Source of the DNA: Calliopum simillimum
Lineage: Eukaryota; Arthropoda; Insecta; Diptera; Lauxaniidae
Direction of reading: 5' to 3'
Assembly (NCBI GenBank): GCA_951812925.1
Contig: OX638368.1
Span: 1,116,001 to 1,180,000, forward strand
DNA: 64,000 bases
The first letter of the stretch is position 1; each line of letters starts with the position of its first letter. The position numbers and the translations under genes are program-made. Shown here in pieces: positions 12,405-23,747 of the stretch. The notes under the pieces were generated by a model. The model did no database searches, was not told where the DNA came from, and worked only from the letters and a program-made list of their open reading frames with translations.

Positions 12405-12779
12405 TCAGGCATGTCGTGAAATCCGATTAGTTTCAATCGGATTTCATTTGGGAGGCTTTTTGATGAAAGCGGTGAGTCGAACGATAAAAAGTATCAGAAT
12501 CTCTTTTGTGGAGATTAACAGGTTCTACAAATAGTATTGATTTGCACTAACGAAAAAATAACCGTTTAGGAAACATTCTTAAAAAACCGCAAAAAGTCGA
12601 AAAATTTGATTTTATCGAATATTTTCTAAACGGTTATTTTTACGCTAATGCAAATCAATATTATTTGTAGAACCAGTTTTTTTCCACAAAAGAGATTCTA
12701 ATACTTTTTATCGTTCGGCTCACCGTTTTCATCAAAAAGCCTTCCAAATGAAATCCGATTGATTTCACGACATGCCTGA
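12405..12779. repeat. Foldback element, about 375 bp
   Basis: The left arm (about 12405-12575) and right arm (about 12608-12779) are inverted copies. The outer end is TCAGGCATGTCGTGAAATCC and the inner end is around AACCGTTTAGAAA. Each arm also keeps an internal ATCCGAT-to-ATCGGAT word near its outer end. Short spacer of about 30 bp. No coding potential. Confidence 0.8.
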
Positions 12780-14040
12780 TTGAGTTTTTCTGTTTTTTCT
12801 CATTATATCAAAATATCTCATTTTTGTGGGTCCACTAAGAATCAGCCAAAAGAAAATGCCGCCAGGACGGTGACAACGCTATATAGTAGCGCATGTGCAC
12901 CAACGACTCATGATAAACACAATATTAAACAATTTGAGGATCGCAAAATAGTTGTAATAAAATTTAAATTTAAACAAAAATATTTACAAAAAAATTAAAA
13001 GAGCCGCAAAATGGCTTTAGAAAAGAAAAAAACGCTTTTTTTCCACGTAAAATGTAAATTGCTTTTTCAATATAATTTTTTTTTTTTTTTTTTTTCAATA
13101 GCATATAATTTTATCCTGAAAATTTCATTAAAATCGGATAAAAAGCCGAGGAGCTATGAAAAAAGTTGGATCGAACTTCCTATAGACGCCATCTTGAAAA
13201 TTTTCGAAATTTCGGAAAACTATTTTACCACAGTAAACTAAGTTTTCACCAATTTAAAAAAAAAATCGGAGATGTCAACTAAAACTTGATCGATTACATA
13301 AAGGAGGACTTTTATCTGAGAGCCGTTTTTCCATTGTAACGTTTGAAAATTTTCTATATTTTTTTTAAAATTTTAAGCAAAGTTTTAACGAAGAAATAGA
13401 AACTGAAAGAAATACTGATACATTATGTATGAAAATTAAAATTCTTTTTAATTTTTCTATTATGTAATACATCCATGTAGGTATATTATACTGGTGTAAA
13501 TGTAAAAGTTACTCGGAATTTCGTTGGTGTAAGTAAGCATTATATAGATTTTAATCCATTTCACAGAACCGAAACCATTTTGAAAACTGAAAGATGCTCC
13601 TGGATAAAATTGACTACTTTTAAATTTGAATGGTTCATCGTTTTGTTTGCACTAATAGCAACTTAATCCGAATTCTCAACTCATTTCTCCGAAATTCTGT
13701 AGCTTTGAAGGGGAAAATCAAAAAAAAAAAAAAAAAATTGTAATAAAGTTTTAGCCTTCAACAATGAGTGAAAAATATCTCCAAAACCCCGAAACTTACA
13801 TAAAACTAATTTGCAGATTCGGATCATGCGTCTCAGTATCCATTTAAGCGTTGAATAATTAAAATGTAAAACCAAAAACTTTTTATTTTTAGAAACATTA
13901 GTTTTCAAAATGTTTTCGCGTCCTTTTATTGTTCTCAGAAATAGGCCAATATTTACATAGTGCTTACTTATAACGAAATATTTTTTGTCCGGGAACGATA
14001 TTCCGACCAAATTAATTTTTCCCGTATTAATCTGAACAAG
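12780..14040. other. Unannotated AT-rich DNA
   Basis: No gene is recognised. A T run lies at about 13078-13095 and an A run at about 13721-13737. The minus-strand frame at 13681-14052 (123 codons) has no recognisable domain and abuts the retrotransposon, so it is probably accidental. Confidence 0.5.
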
Positions 14041-14044
14041 TCTA

Positions 14045-15085
14045 ATGTGCATGTCAAGTTGGGAATTTTATTTTTCTCGCTTAGTCCAAATGTCACAAAA
14101 CTTGTCAATCTGGCAGCTTTTGTATGATATTAAAAAGTGTTCACATATGATCGAACGTAACAAAATTAACCGCAGGAGTACAGGAATAGTACTTTTGGAC
14201 ATTGAAAAAGCCTTTGATTCAGTTTGGCATGACGGCCTTGTTTTTAAATTACACAATTTTCAATATCCCATCTACCTCCAGAAAATTATTAAAAGTTTTT
14301 TATTCAATAGAACGTTCGTGGTATGTATAGGAAAAAGTCAATCGTCGTTGAGAAAAATTCCTGCTGGTGTCCCTCAAGGTTCAGTTCTATCGCCTTTATT
14401 ATACTCTATTTTTATAACAGACTTTGTTATTAAAAAAAATCAAGATGCTGCATTTTACGCTGATGACAGTGCACTGATCTGTAGTGGAAAAGTTTCAAAC
14501 TCAATAATCAAAAAAATGAAAGAAGCCTTAAGAACGACAAAGAAATTTTATGATAAATGGAAAATTAAGATCAATTGCGCAATTATTTTTCCTTTTAACA
14601 AGTCTCTTAAGCGAGTTCCGAGTATTCAACTTGAGTTTCAAGGTGAAAACATACCTATTAACGACGACATAAAGTATTTGGGAATTACGTTGGATAAAAA
14701 GCTGAATTTTAGATCACATATTCAAAATATGACCACCAAAGCTGTAAGATGTGGCAGAGCATTATTTCCTATGTTAAACCGAAACTCTTCACTTAACGTC
14801 AAAAATAAAGTTCTTCTCTATAATATGTGCATCAGACCTATTATGACTTACGGCTGCCAAATTTGGTTTTCAAAAATAGCTAAAACTCATTTAAAGAAAC
14901 TCCAGATAATTCAGAACAAAAACTTGAAAATTATTCACAAACTTTCCAGTAGATATCCAACTATTGAGCTGCATGAAAATTTTGAACATAAACCAATCAA
15001 CTCAACAATGAGGGACTTGACGCTGAAATTCAGTGATAGATGCAGATTTTCTAACATTGATTATATAGGAAATTTACTTGAATAA
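14045..15085 (+). CDS. Reverse transcriptase, truncated ORF2 of a jockey-like LINE
   Basis: This 346-codon frame is uninterrupted. Motif A is at residues 51-58 (LDIEKAFD, catalytic Asp52). The GVPQGSVLSPLLY block is at 108-120. The catalytic FYADD box is at 137-141. The C-terminal thumb/connection region includes a KYLGITLDKKLNF-type segment and LYNMCIRPIMTYGCQIW near residue 265, all characteristic of jockey-clade elements. Family ORF2 proteins are usually about 900 residues with an N-terminal endonuclease, so more than half is missing. The ATG is only the first in the frame, not a true start. The first 25 or so residues align poorly and may include frame damage. The retained open frame suggests a fairly young insertion, but the protein could not be functional alone. 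Confidence 0.85.
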   Translation: MCMSSWEFYFSRLVQMSQNLSIWQLLYDIKKCSHMIERNKINRRSTGIVLLDIEKAFDSVWHDGLVFKLHNFQYPIYLQKIIKSFLFNRTFVVCIGKSQSSLRKIPAGVPQGSVLSPLLYSIFITDFVIKKNQDAAFYADDSALICSGKVSNSIIKKMKEALRTTKKFYDKWKIKINCAIIFPFNKSLKRVPSIQLEFQGENIPINDDIKYLGITLDKKLNFRSHIQNMTTKAVRCGRALFPMLNRNSSLNVKNKVLLYNMCIRPIMTYGCQIWFSKIAKTHLKKLQIIQNKNLKIIHKLSSRYPTIELHENFEHKPINSTMRDLTLKFSDRCRFSNIDYIGNLLE

Positions 15086-15324
15086 CCGGACTAATAACTT
15101 TGAAAAAAGTTATTCAATGCGTTTATTTCATTTCTTATAAATTTTTTTTTTTTTTTTTACGATAATATAAGGTTTTTTCAATACTTAATTTTTCCTTAAT
15201 TAATTAACTCTTAATAGATTTTTATACATTTTAATTAAAGATTTCATTTGATGTAATACCTCTAAGTTAAATCTCAAATAATGTAATTTCTCTTATCAAA
15301 AAATAATGATTTTAAAGTTTAATA

Positions 15325-15354
15325 AATTACAATTACAATTACAATTACAATTAC
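15325..15354 (+). repeat. AATTAC tandem tail of the LINE
   Basis: About five units of AATTAC in tandem immediately after the 3' UTR. LINEs of several clades end in short tandem repeats rather than plain poly(A), so I read this as the 3' terminus of the jockey-like copy. Confidence 0.75.
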
Positions 15355-17795
15355 ACATTCTACTCACTTACAAAGAACAAGAGAGAAGAACTCTGAGCGC
15401 GAAACCTCCTTGCAAACGAAATATCCAGGTTTATCAAAAAAAATGCTGCAAATGCATCAGTAAGCTGAAGGATATATTTACTACTACATATCATATGCCA
15501 TGATATGAAAGTCTACTTTACATGCACTCATACACAGCAAATAAGCAAATACCAACAAACATGATAATACAGTTTACAGTGCAAAGCTGTATGTGTGTGT
15601 GTGCTTAAACTGAACTTAAGAAGACTACAGACTTTGTACGCTTTGCTTGTTTATTTTTTCATGCATTTTTGTTGCATACTTTATAGCGCTGCATAAGACA
15701 TCATAAATGTGTCAGTGCAAGTGCAGCCAGCATTGTGAATGTGACGTTTTGCACGTCCTTAGAATTCACATTTTCGCTATTTCTTCAAATATGAGTGCGC
15801 AAGTAAGTGACGTGTTAAAAGCGGCAGCGTCATAAGTTGTATGTATTTTATGTATTTTTATCCGTGTTATGATTTTTTGATATGCAAGTTTTTTATTTAT
15901 ATTTGTGTATGTTTTAAGCAAAATGGTGGCATAAGCTTTGTATTTATTTAAGTGTAAATGTAAATCGTAATGTAATATTTTATGAAAAAATATCAGCGGA
16001 GTCTGATAAAATAACTTATTTTCTCTGCGTGTGGTGGCTTTCTTACGTCAGCCTGTTTGTTCCACACTGTATGTCTTAATCAACCTCGTATTTTCATTTC
16101 CAACATGATCAACGTACCCCACAAGACTCACCATATGGAATGTGTTGCTTGGCATTTGTTATATTTTCATTTTCAACACAATTATTTTGTTGTTTTTTCT
16201 ACCGCTTTCACTGCCGCTTCCTTTTGAGCTGTCAAGTAATGTCTTTAAGACGACGTCACAACTTTGTGCAGCGACTTTGCGCCGTGTGCCATGTGACTGC
16301 ATGCAGTTGAGTGCGATGTTGCATGTCAACGAAAACGACGTTTGCTGTAGTGCTGCTTTGCTTTGCTGCAATGTCACAATTTAATGGCTGAGTTAATGCA
16401 CAATAAAATGCTTTCACTTAGTGCTGGCGATAAATTGGTGATCGTTTGCAACCCCAATCAATTGTGCTTCTATGCGAGTGTCTTTGTATGTGGGTGGCCA
16501 ATAGGGGCGAGCGTTATTGCATTGGGGGTGGGGGTGAATGCCACAGTTAAAGTGCACAATACTTGTCGTTTGTTGTGACACCTGCTGGTTGATTTGGCTG
16601 AATATTCAATTTTGGGGTGTGTCGGAATTGTGGTGATCTATTGATGTGCATTCATTGCTTCAAAGACAAACAACTATAAGTTCCAAGAAAAGAATGCAAA
16701 AAGCAAAAGGTCGATAGTTTATGCGGCAAATACTTTATTGCGATACCATTCCTTATTACTGATAGCAAAGTCAATTTTTCAGCTTAATGACATTTTGTCT
16801 TTTAAGAAAAAAATGTAGTGGTATTTTGCTCCAAAAATTTTAAAAAAGATTCGTGAAGTTTACTTTTGCGTGGGTAGTATATTGCATTATTTTTAGACTC
16901 ATCCTTAGTTTTCCAGGTGCCAGCCTAATTTTTAGCTCATCTCACCAGATATTGGTCGTGATTTGCACTTCAATTATTTCATAAGCTAATGCCCTTTGAA
17001 AATATATCTGACACAAACATACACCTAATGAGCAAAAGCTTCTAGTATAAATAACTAATTTGTCAAAAAGTCATGCCATGTGTCAGCACAAATTATGAAG
17101 CTGTCAAGTTTTGATATCCATCCAGCAAAAGTTTGCCTTAACTTAAACATTAACTTTAATACGCACTTAAGTGCGCTATTTATGTATGTAAAAGTAAAGG
17201 AATAAACGAAAGTTTTTTAAACTCTGCTTGAAACACGCATACACAAACACACTCACACTCGTATGAATTGTATTTGTATTTGCATAAAAGTTTTGCAAAA
17301 ACTTTTGCATTGGCATTTTGAGTATCACACGCTATTAAAAGCTTTGAATGTCATGCAGCTCACGTTAACAACAAAAGCAATCAAAGCGAAACGACAATAT
17401 TAATACAACAACAATAAAAACAAAAATTACAACAACAACAATGTTGGTAAAGAAATATAAATACAAAAATGCTAATCTAACATAAGCGTATAGAAATCCT
17501 AGAAAAATCCTTTTTGGTGTCAACTTGTCACTTCATACAAACACAAATATACATACTTATACATATAGACACACATATGTGCATATGTACATACATTTAT
17601 AAAAAAATTAATAGTTGTGCATGTGTGCGTCCGTTGTCATTGTAAGCAAACATACGAAATTACGCTACACTTTTATCAAGTATTGACCTATATAGGCTAT
17701 TTGGTTTTCATTAACCCATTTTGTACTTTAGTTGTTTAATAATCCACAACTTTGCCTAAGCATTTGCTTTGATTTTTGTTCACTTGATAACCCGC
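15355..17795. other. Unannotated DNA with CA/TG and CAA words
   Basis: No gene is recognised. A GC-richer patch at about 16140-16580 has open frames on both strands (80 and 72 codons), but neither resembles a protein. CAA/ACA-rich microsatellite-like sequence lies at about 17400-17445. Confidence 0.55.
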
Positions 17796-17955
17796 CTAAT
17801 CTAACCTTACCTAACCTAATCTAATCTAATCTAATCTAATCTAATCTAATCTAATCTAATCCAATCTAATCTAATCTAATTTAATCTAATTTAATCTAAA
17901 ATAATATAATCCAATCTAATCTAATCTTATCTAATCTTACCCAACCTAGCCTATA
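17796..17955 (+). repeat. CTAAT pentanucleotide satellite
   Basis: About 150 bp built of CTAAT units (ATCTAATCTAATCTAAT), perfect in the middle (about 17817-17860) and interrupted by CCAAT, TTAAT and AATAAT variants. Both edges change to CCTAACCT/CTTACC words. It is a simple tandem array. The one-base difference from CCTAA is noted in the findings. Confidence 0.95.
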
Positions 17956-19900
17956 ACTAGAACCAGGACTGACGGAATATTTAAGACAAATTTAAGTCAT
18001 GAGATCAAGATCATCGCAAATGATTTCATTATAAAGAAATGATTCAGTTAAGCATTTCTCACTCCGTAGAATGGGTCGGCTAACGGTTTGACTTTGTTCC
18101 AAAATCAAGAAAACTTTTAATAAAGTTTTTTATACTCAAAAGATGCCGCTCAGTTCTTAATGGGTTAACTAGCAGCACCAAACATCCCAATTATGGAACA
18201 AAAATAACAACAAAACTATATGCTTGAGTGGCCAGCTCAAAGATAAGCAGCTGCTTTGGCCAACAAATGCTAAAACGCAAAACACCAATAGACCCAACCA
18301 AAACAATATCGCTACTGTCCACTCCACTCCGGTCCACACTATTAAATGGCGCTGTGACTTTATAAACAACGGACCGAAAAAAAAAAATAAAAAAGTTAAT
18401 AAATATTTATATATGTACATACTTACATGCATATATTGGCAATAAAAATGTTTGACATACATACATATACATGTACACAAATATACGTACAATGTAACGC
18501 GACATTTTTATGCATGTGGGAATATTTATAAATGAAAATGTATTTGTGTGTCTGTGTGAATAAACTTGATATTTGTATGTGTCAATGTGTTTTGGTCAAC
18601 ATTATAGCACTTTTCGAGATATTTGGAAAATTTCTATTTTTTTCAGGTTTTTTTTACTTTGTCTGTTTTATGTAGTTGGACTGTGCATTTTAATCCATGT
18701 TACGTCTGTTTTTTTCCTTTCTTGTTATGTATGTGTGTTCATATTTTTACGTTAAATCGCACGCATTTATGCTAGTGTTATTATAGTTGTTGTTGTTGTA
18801 AACTTTGCACATGTGTGACACTTCAAACGATTCGCTTTGGATTAACTTGGCTTAAATTGGATTTTATTTTAACGTGCAGCGATTTTCATATAATTCGGTG
18901 TTTGTGTTGCTATGCGTAACTGTTTACTTGTTGTGTGAGTATGTAGATGTGTTTGTTGCGTGCATGTGTTTTGATTTGATAACATTTTTTCTATATAGAC
19001 CAAAGAGGGATATATATAACGTCGTGTGTTCGTGACATTTGTGTTTTGAAAATAGCAGCATTAAATTAAACTGGACATTCGATATGGATTTAAAAACAGA
19101 ATTTAAATTACTAATAAAACAATGAAATTGTTTATGTGTCCATGTGTGTGTGTGTGTGTGTCGAATTAAAGGATTAGGCAAATTCTGACAACATTCAATT
19201 GAACTGTCCATTATGTGATTACTTTAATGCAGTCAATGTTTGCAGCTGCTTATTGGATATTAAAACAAAAAACTTTACTAATAATTTAAAATATGTAATG
19301 TGACTTATCACACAAAATAATTTTTAAACTATTTTCCTATAACTAAGCGATATTTTATTTGTATTATTTTTTATAAAAAAGCAATACACTGTGCATTTTC
19401 CCTACGAAAACAGTTCTACACTAATTTCAGTTCACGTTGTTATGATCAACTTAGAGGGCTTAAATTTATTTTATTATTGGTTCTCGATTCTTCATCTCGT
19501 CTCAATAGCTGTGCTCTTCTGAAACTTAGGACTCCGAGAACATAGTCTATAAGAATAATCGTCTAACAGATCCATCTACTTTGGGTGATAATTACGTCTG
19601 CACAACACCCAAATACTGACTTGGCGTCTAATAAAGACGTCATTCAAGTTTTGATTCTCCGAATAATGTACCATTCAATGTCTCGGGAGTCAAAACCATG
19701 AGCAAATTTAAAATTTGATATTTTAGCTAATGAATAGAGATACTTAGCCAGAGCTTAATAAAATGTTTGTTATTATTTTACTAGGGAATTATGACATTGT
19801 GTTAAAAAAAAAGTCATTTTCCGTCCTGTCCTGTCCCTAAACATTTATTTCTTAATGGATTTAATTTGCCCTTTTCGTATATTACGTTATTTTCTAAAAA
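17956..19900. other. Unannotated AT-rich DNA
   Basis: No gene is recognised. Contains a TG dinucleotide run (about 19144-19160), TACATACATA-like words (about 18412-18490) and GTTGTTGTTG (about 18787). The open frames here sit on simple sequence. Confidence 0.55.
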
Positions 19901-20324
19901 TATTAGAGTTATTCACGATCTGGAGTAACAAGCTGAGTAACAGGGTAAAAGTGAACTCAGTTACTCTGAATAGTGAGCATACTCAATACTTTGCACTTAT
20001 ATTTGCTTTTTGTTTCTCAAAATAATTTTAGCTGCCAACAAAAAAAAAATTTTTTTAATTGAATATTTTGCTCTCATTCAAATTTTTATTATTGATGAAC
20101 GAAAATTGCCTCTCAATCATAAACAAGTTCAAACGTTTCTATAGAAATAGAAATAGTAAAAAAAAGGCAAAAGTGTAAGATTATTTTACACTAGAAAATA
20201 CCTTGACTAAAAGGGTAAAAGAGTAACAGAGTAACTTACGTATATTTTGTTGTTGTGGTTGTGCACTATTACCCTGTTACTCTGTTACTCAGGACGTTAC
20301 TCTAGATCGTGAATACCTCTATTG
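19901..20324. repeat. MITE-like element, about 424 bp, with ATTCACGATCT ends
   Basis: The left end (19901-19945) and right end (about 20265-20324) are inverted copies. Both carry TATTCACGATCT, then AGTAAC, then CTGAGTAACAGGGTAA-like words. The right arm has one extra AGAGTAACAG unit. The interior is AT-rich without a gene. A short derivative with both ends lies at 48632-48702, so this is a repeated family. No target duplication could be fixed. Confidence 0.7.
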
Positions 20325-20792
20325 TTTGTATATATGAAGCAAAACACGGCAAGTGTACTTACCAGCTGAAAATTTTTTTGTCTCCGATTTTGCTCAAATT
20401 TTGCGATATGATAGTACTGATGGCAAGATTAATAACGCGGGCGGATTTGATCCTTGTATCATTTGTTGTTAAAATACAGGGTGTTGAAGTTGGTTATTTT
20501 TGTGATTTTCATGAAAAGGGGTATATTTTCAAAAATTATAGCTTACACATATTTTTTAAATTGACATATTTAACTCAAGATGGGAATCGGTCGCTACATG
20601 CGAGTTTTTGGCTTCTGAAGGCCCACGGCATCTTACGAAAAAAGTGTACTAGGCATAAAATGCTACGGATCGTCCAAGGAATATGTGTAAAATTTTTATG
20701 GAAGTTTTTTAAGCATTAAAACAATTTTTTTTTAAATGATTTTTCACAAATTAAAATGATTTTAATTTTGATTTTCAAGACTTCTATTTTTG
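20325..20792 (+). other. Unannotated; 136-codon frame of doubtful meaning
   Basis: A plus-strand open frame runs from 20309 to 20719 (136 codons). It begins inside the inverted terminal repeat of the preceding MITE. The translation shows no recognisable domain and has the Phe/Leu/Lys-rich composition of AT-rich noncoding DNA. I do not call a gene. Confidence 0.4.
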
Positions 20793-20851
20793 AATATTCC
20801 ATTAATACGAACTTGTACAGTGACTGTACAAGTTCGTATTAATGGAATATT
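20793..20851. repeat. Perfect 29-bp palindrome with 1-nt centre
   Basis: Positions 20793-20821 are the exact reverse complement of 20823-20851, with a single G between. The central word is TACAGTGACTGTA and the outer ends are AATATTCC/GGAATATT. The surrounding A/T runs extend the similarity loosely. It could extrude as a cruciform or be the remnant of joined transposon ends. Confidence 0.95.
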
Positions 20852-22186
20852 TTTTTTTAAATTTCTCAAAATTTATTCAAAAAAAAAAAAAATATAAAAA
20901 TTTTAAACTTTCCAAAAAAATTGCCCAATTCCAAGTTAAACTTTTCGGAAAATTTACAAAACTTTTCTGAAAACTTACAAAAATTCAAAAAAAGAAGATC
21001 AACACTATTTAGTGTCTTTAGAATATATGTATTCTTGGTCCATATTTGTTAATGAAATATAACAATAGATTTTTGATACGTTGACTGTTTTGTTAGGCCA
21101 TGCCAATAATTTTTATTGCAATCTTTATGTTTTGCCATTATAAATGATTCTTTCAACACACTTTCACTTTGTTCAAAAATTTATTTTCTAAATTTTATGA
21201 AAATGACTCCTTCTTCGTTCATTGTTTTCTCTTATTAAATAACACACCACCATCATCATTCATATATTCTCGCCTCATTGTTGTAACAAATGTTTCACTA
21301 AGAAACCTCATCAATTTGTGTCATTTTGAAATACTTAACAAAAATTGCAATTCAATGACAGTTGAATGACAAGAACAGATGTTGCACTCTTTCACTGCAA
21401 TTGGTTTCTTTGGTTTTTTTTTTTTTTGTTTTTGCTGCCACAACCAAACCAGACCTCCCTCCCTTCTTCATTTGGTAAGCGCACTTTTTAGCACTCTTTC
21501 GAGTGGGAGTGACAACAGCTGTCGATAATACATTTTAAATGACACCATTTGTGGTTGACTTTAATGTTGCATGCTTGCACGTTGGCAACACTTTAAATGC
21601 GTCCACAAGGATTTACTTACGTAACAAAAACAACAACAAAAGAGTAAAAGCAACAGCTACGACCCCTTAACCTCAACCAGAAAAACAAAAGTTTTGTGTT
21701 TGTTTTATTGCCATAAAGTTATTTAAGAAAATAATGACAAAGTTTAGATAGAAATTTTCCATGGATATTGTTGGATTGCCCTTGGCAAAGTTGAAAGTGT
21801 TTATTTTTATTACGATTATTATTGTTATTATTACTACGCTAGATAGATATTTATTATTGAACCCATTTGGTGAAGTTCAAATTGCTAAAGACTTGATTGC
21901 TGGGCTATGTGTTTTCCTATACTGAGTGTGCGTGTAACAAAATTATGCCTTTCAGCGCTTTTTCATATTTTTCAATGTTTTACCTTTAACTGATTTTCTT
22001 TGAAACTTTGGACGTTTCTCATTAGTTTTCCATTGAAGCGATTTCAACAAATCTTCTATTGAGAAATTTTAAAAAGAGACAACTTAAGGAGTAGTTTCAA
22101 ATATAACTGCATAAATTTTGACATATTTGTGTTCTTTAGATAATGTCCTCACTTTCTTCTAATTATCCATAGCAAATTAGTATAGT
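20852..22186. other. Unannotated AT-rich DNA
   Basis: No gene or element is recognised. Contains A-rich stretches (about 20879-20895), a T run (about 21415-21427) and ATTATTATTG-like words (about 21810-21835). Confidence 0.55.
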
Positions 22187-22534
22187 AGAATTCTTTTTTA
22201 ACTCCTAGGAGGAGCATAGGGCCAATATGAAACATCTCCATTTAATGCGACCCCTTGCGATGACTTTGATCTGTTGGCACGACTTTCCCGCGTTTTGGAT
22301 TACCTTTTCCAGCCACCTTTTCAAGTTGAAGTGCAGCACGCCACTCGCATGATTGTTCGACAATTATTCTGAGGGTGTTGATTTGATCCACGCATGATCG
22401 GTTTCGCCGGAATACTGCTTGCTGCTTTCGAATGGCCGAATCAAGTTTTTCGCTTAACCTGTTCAGAAGCACTTTCGTCAATACTTTTGATGGTACTGAG
22501 AACAAGGTAATGCCTGTATATTGAAGGAGAATTC
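22187..22534 (-). mobile_element. RTE-like LINE copy 3, internally deleted, with 7-bp target duplication
   Basis: The 7-mer AGAATTC flanks the copy (22187-22193 and 22528-22534). The minus-strand body (22194-22527) begins with an upstream part of the RT (GITLFSVPSKVLTKVLLNRLSEKLDSAI...), then jumps at about 22321-22330 straight into the last 40 or so codons and the 3' UTR (CTCCTAGGAGTTAAA). Compared with the other copies the YADD region and several hundred bases are gone, with a possible CAAGTTG microhomology at the join. The tail is A-rich rather than TACA repeats. Because the duplication brackets the deleted form, the deletion may predate or accompany insertion. Confidence 0.8.
22242..22520 (-). 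pseudogene. Reverse transcriptase fragment (RTE-like), deletion fusion
   Basis: The frame GITLFSVPSKVLTKVLLNRL through CVDQINTLRIIVEQSCEWRA (about 22330-22520) is the RT region before motif A of RTE/BovB-like elements. Beyond the deletion join the frame shifts relative to the C-terminal coding sequence: the true C-terminal frame reads as a variant of KSWQEIKVIARDRDKW. Hence the fused 87-codon frame is artificial, and the catalytic motifs are missing. Confidence 0.75.
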
Positions 22535-23599
22535 AGCAATTTGAAGCCAGATATTTTGCAAGCACCATTTCAAAATGCCATTGGTAAGACAAAAGTAATG
22601 ACATAACGTGAATAGAATGCTATTTTGTTAGAAATGAAAAAATAAGCTTTGTTTTAGTATTTCATCAAAATTAAAAGAAGACGAGAAAACATTTCTGAAA
22701 TGCATCAGCAGAGTATATACAGCAATTGCCATCAACTTCAGTACTAAGAATGCCTTAGTAAGGACCGTAAGTACCATACTCTACTCTCTGCTCCGTATAC
22801 TCCTTGCTGCAAATGCGGGTAAATAAACCGCAGGGAATTGTATATAAATTTAATATTTTTCATTAACATCGAATTCATAACGACGATGAGGAAAATGCAG
22901 TCAATTTGCTTTGTTGTTGCTGGGCAATATTAAATTAACTCGCAGGATAATGGAAGAAAAAAAAAAATAAAAAAACAGAGAGGCAAAGAAAATCCCGCTG
23001 CATTGTTAAAAGCCAGTCACAACAAAGCCGGAAGAAAACAATTCTGCCAAAATAGAAGGACGAAGAAGAAAAAGCAGAAGGGAATTTCGAAAACATAATA
23101 AAATGCTGTAATAAATCCTTGATGTAATAAATAGTTAAGTGAGGCGTTTACACTTTAAATTTTCTTCTTTTTCTTTTTTTTAAGAAAATATTGCTTGGTG
23201 AAAACCATTTTTCTAAAGCAAACAAAAAGAAAAAAGTAAAAAAAAAAAAATATGTTTTAAGTTTTCCGTCATCAACTCCTTCGCCAATTTCATGTTTTTC
23301 GGTTTTATCCCTTAAGGTGAACGTTTTTCATGGTTGCAGTTATTTCAGCTGCGCACACACACACTTGCACATATGCTGTTTTTATTTGACGTTGCCACAT
23401 CTGTGTGATCGCATTTTTCATTTGCAACTAAACGACAACCCTGCAGTGTTGCTGGGCATCTCAGATTGTGCCAATATTTCAGTTTCTGTTTCTATTGTTT
23501 TTTTAGTAAACAAATTGGAAATTTTGAAAATAGTCTTACAATAAAATGTGATAAAAAAAACATTTGGAAATAGAACTCATTTAAAAAAAAAATTTTATG
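22535..23599. other. Unannotated AT-rich DNA
   Basis: No gene is recognised. A/G-rich sequence lies at about 22955-23100 and a CA run at about 23356-23366. The 117-codon frame at 23191-23544 is low-complexity at its start and matches no family I know. Confidence 0.5.
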
Positions 23600-23747
23600 T
23601 ATCTGTGGCAGGAAGGAAAAACTGCTTAAGTCGATATTCGATAAAAAAGCAAAGCAACATAAATTCTATACATAAAAACAAAATTTAAACTGCTTTACTT
23701 TCGAATCAAAAATCGACTTAAGCAGTTTTTCCTTCCTGCCACAGATA
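23600..23747. repeat. MITE with 34-bp perfect inverted ends and TA duplication
   Basis: Positions 23602-23635 and 23712-23745 are perfect inverted copies (outer word TCTGTGGCAGGAAGG; inner word CTTAAGTCGAT), with weaker pairing continuing inward. The whole is 144 bp. TA dinucleotides at 23600-23601 and 23746-23747 fit the target duplication of Tc1/mariner-superfamily transposons. The perfect match of the arms suggests recent insertion. It encodes nothing. Confidence 0.85.

Larger units (their letters stand above)
14041..15354 (+). mobile_element. Jockey-clade non-LTR retrotransposon, 5'-truncated
   Basis: The element is recognised by its reverse-transcriptase frame (14045-15085), followed by about 240 bp of AT-rich 3' UTR with a T run at 15141-15158. 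A tail of tandem AATTAC units (15325-15354) marks the 3' end. The endonuclease, gag-like ORF1 and the N-terminal RT fingers are missing. The 5' limit is where recognisable RT sequence fades, near 14040. No target duplication was identified. Confidence 0.8.

Noticed and set aside
20309..20719. 136-codon frame as a gene
   Set aside because: It starts within the terminal inverted repeat of a MITE and its composition matches the background.
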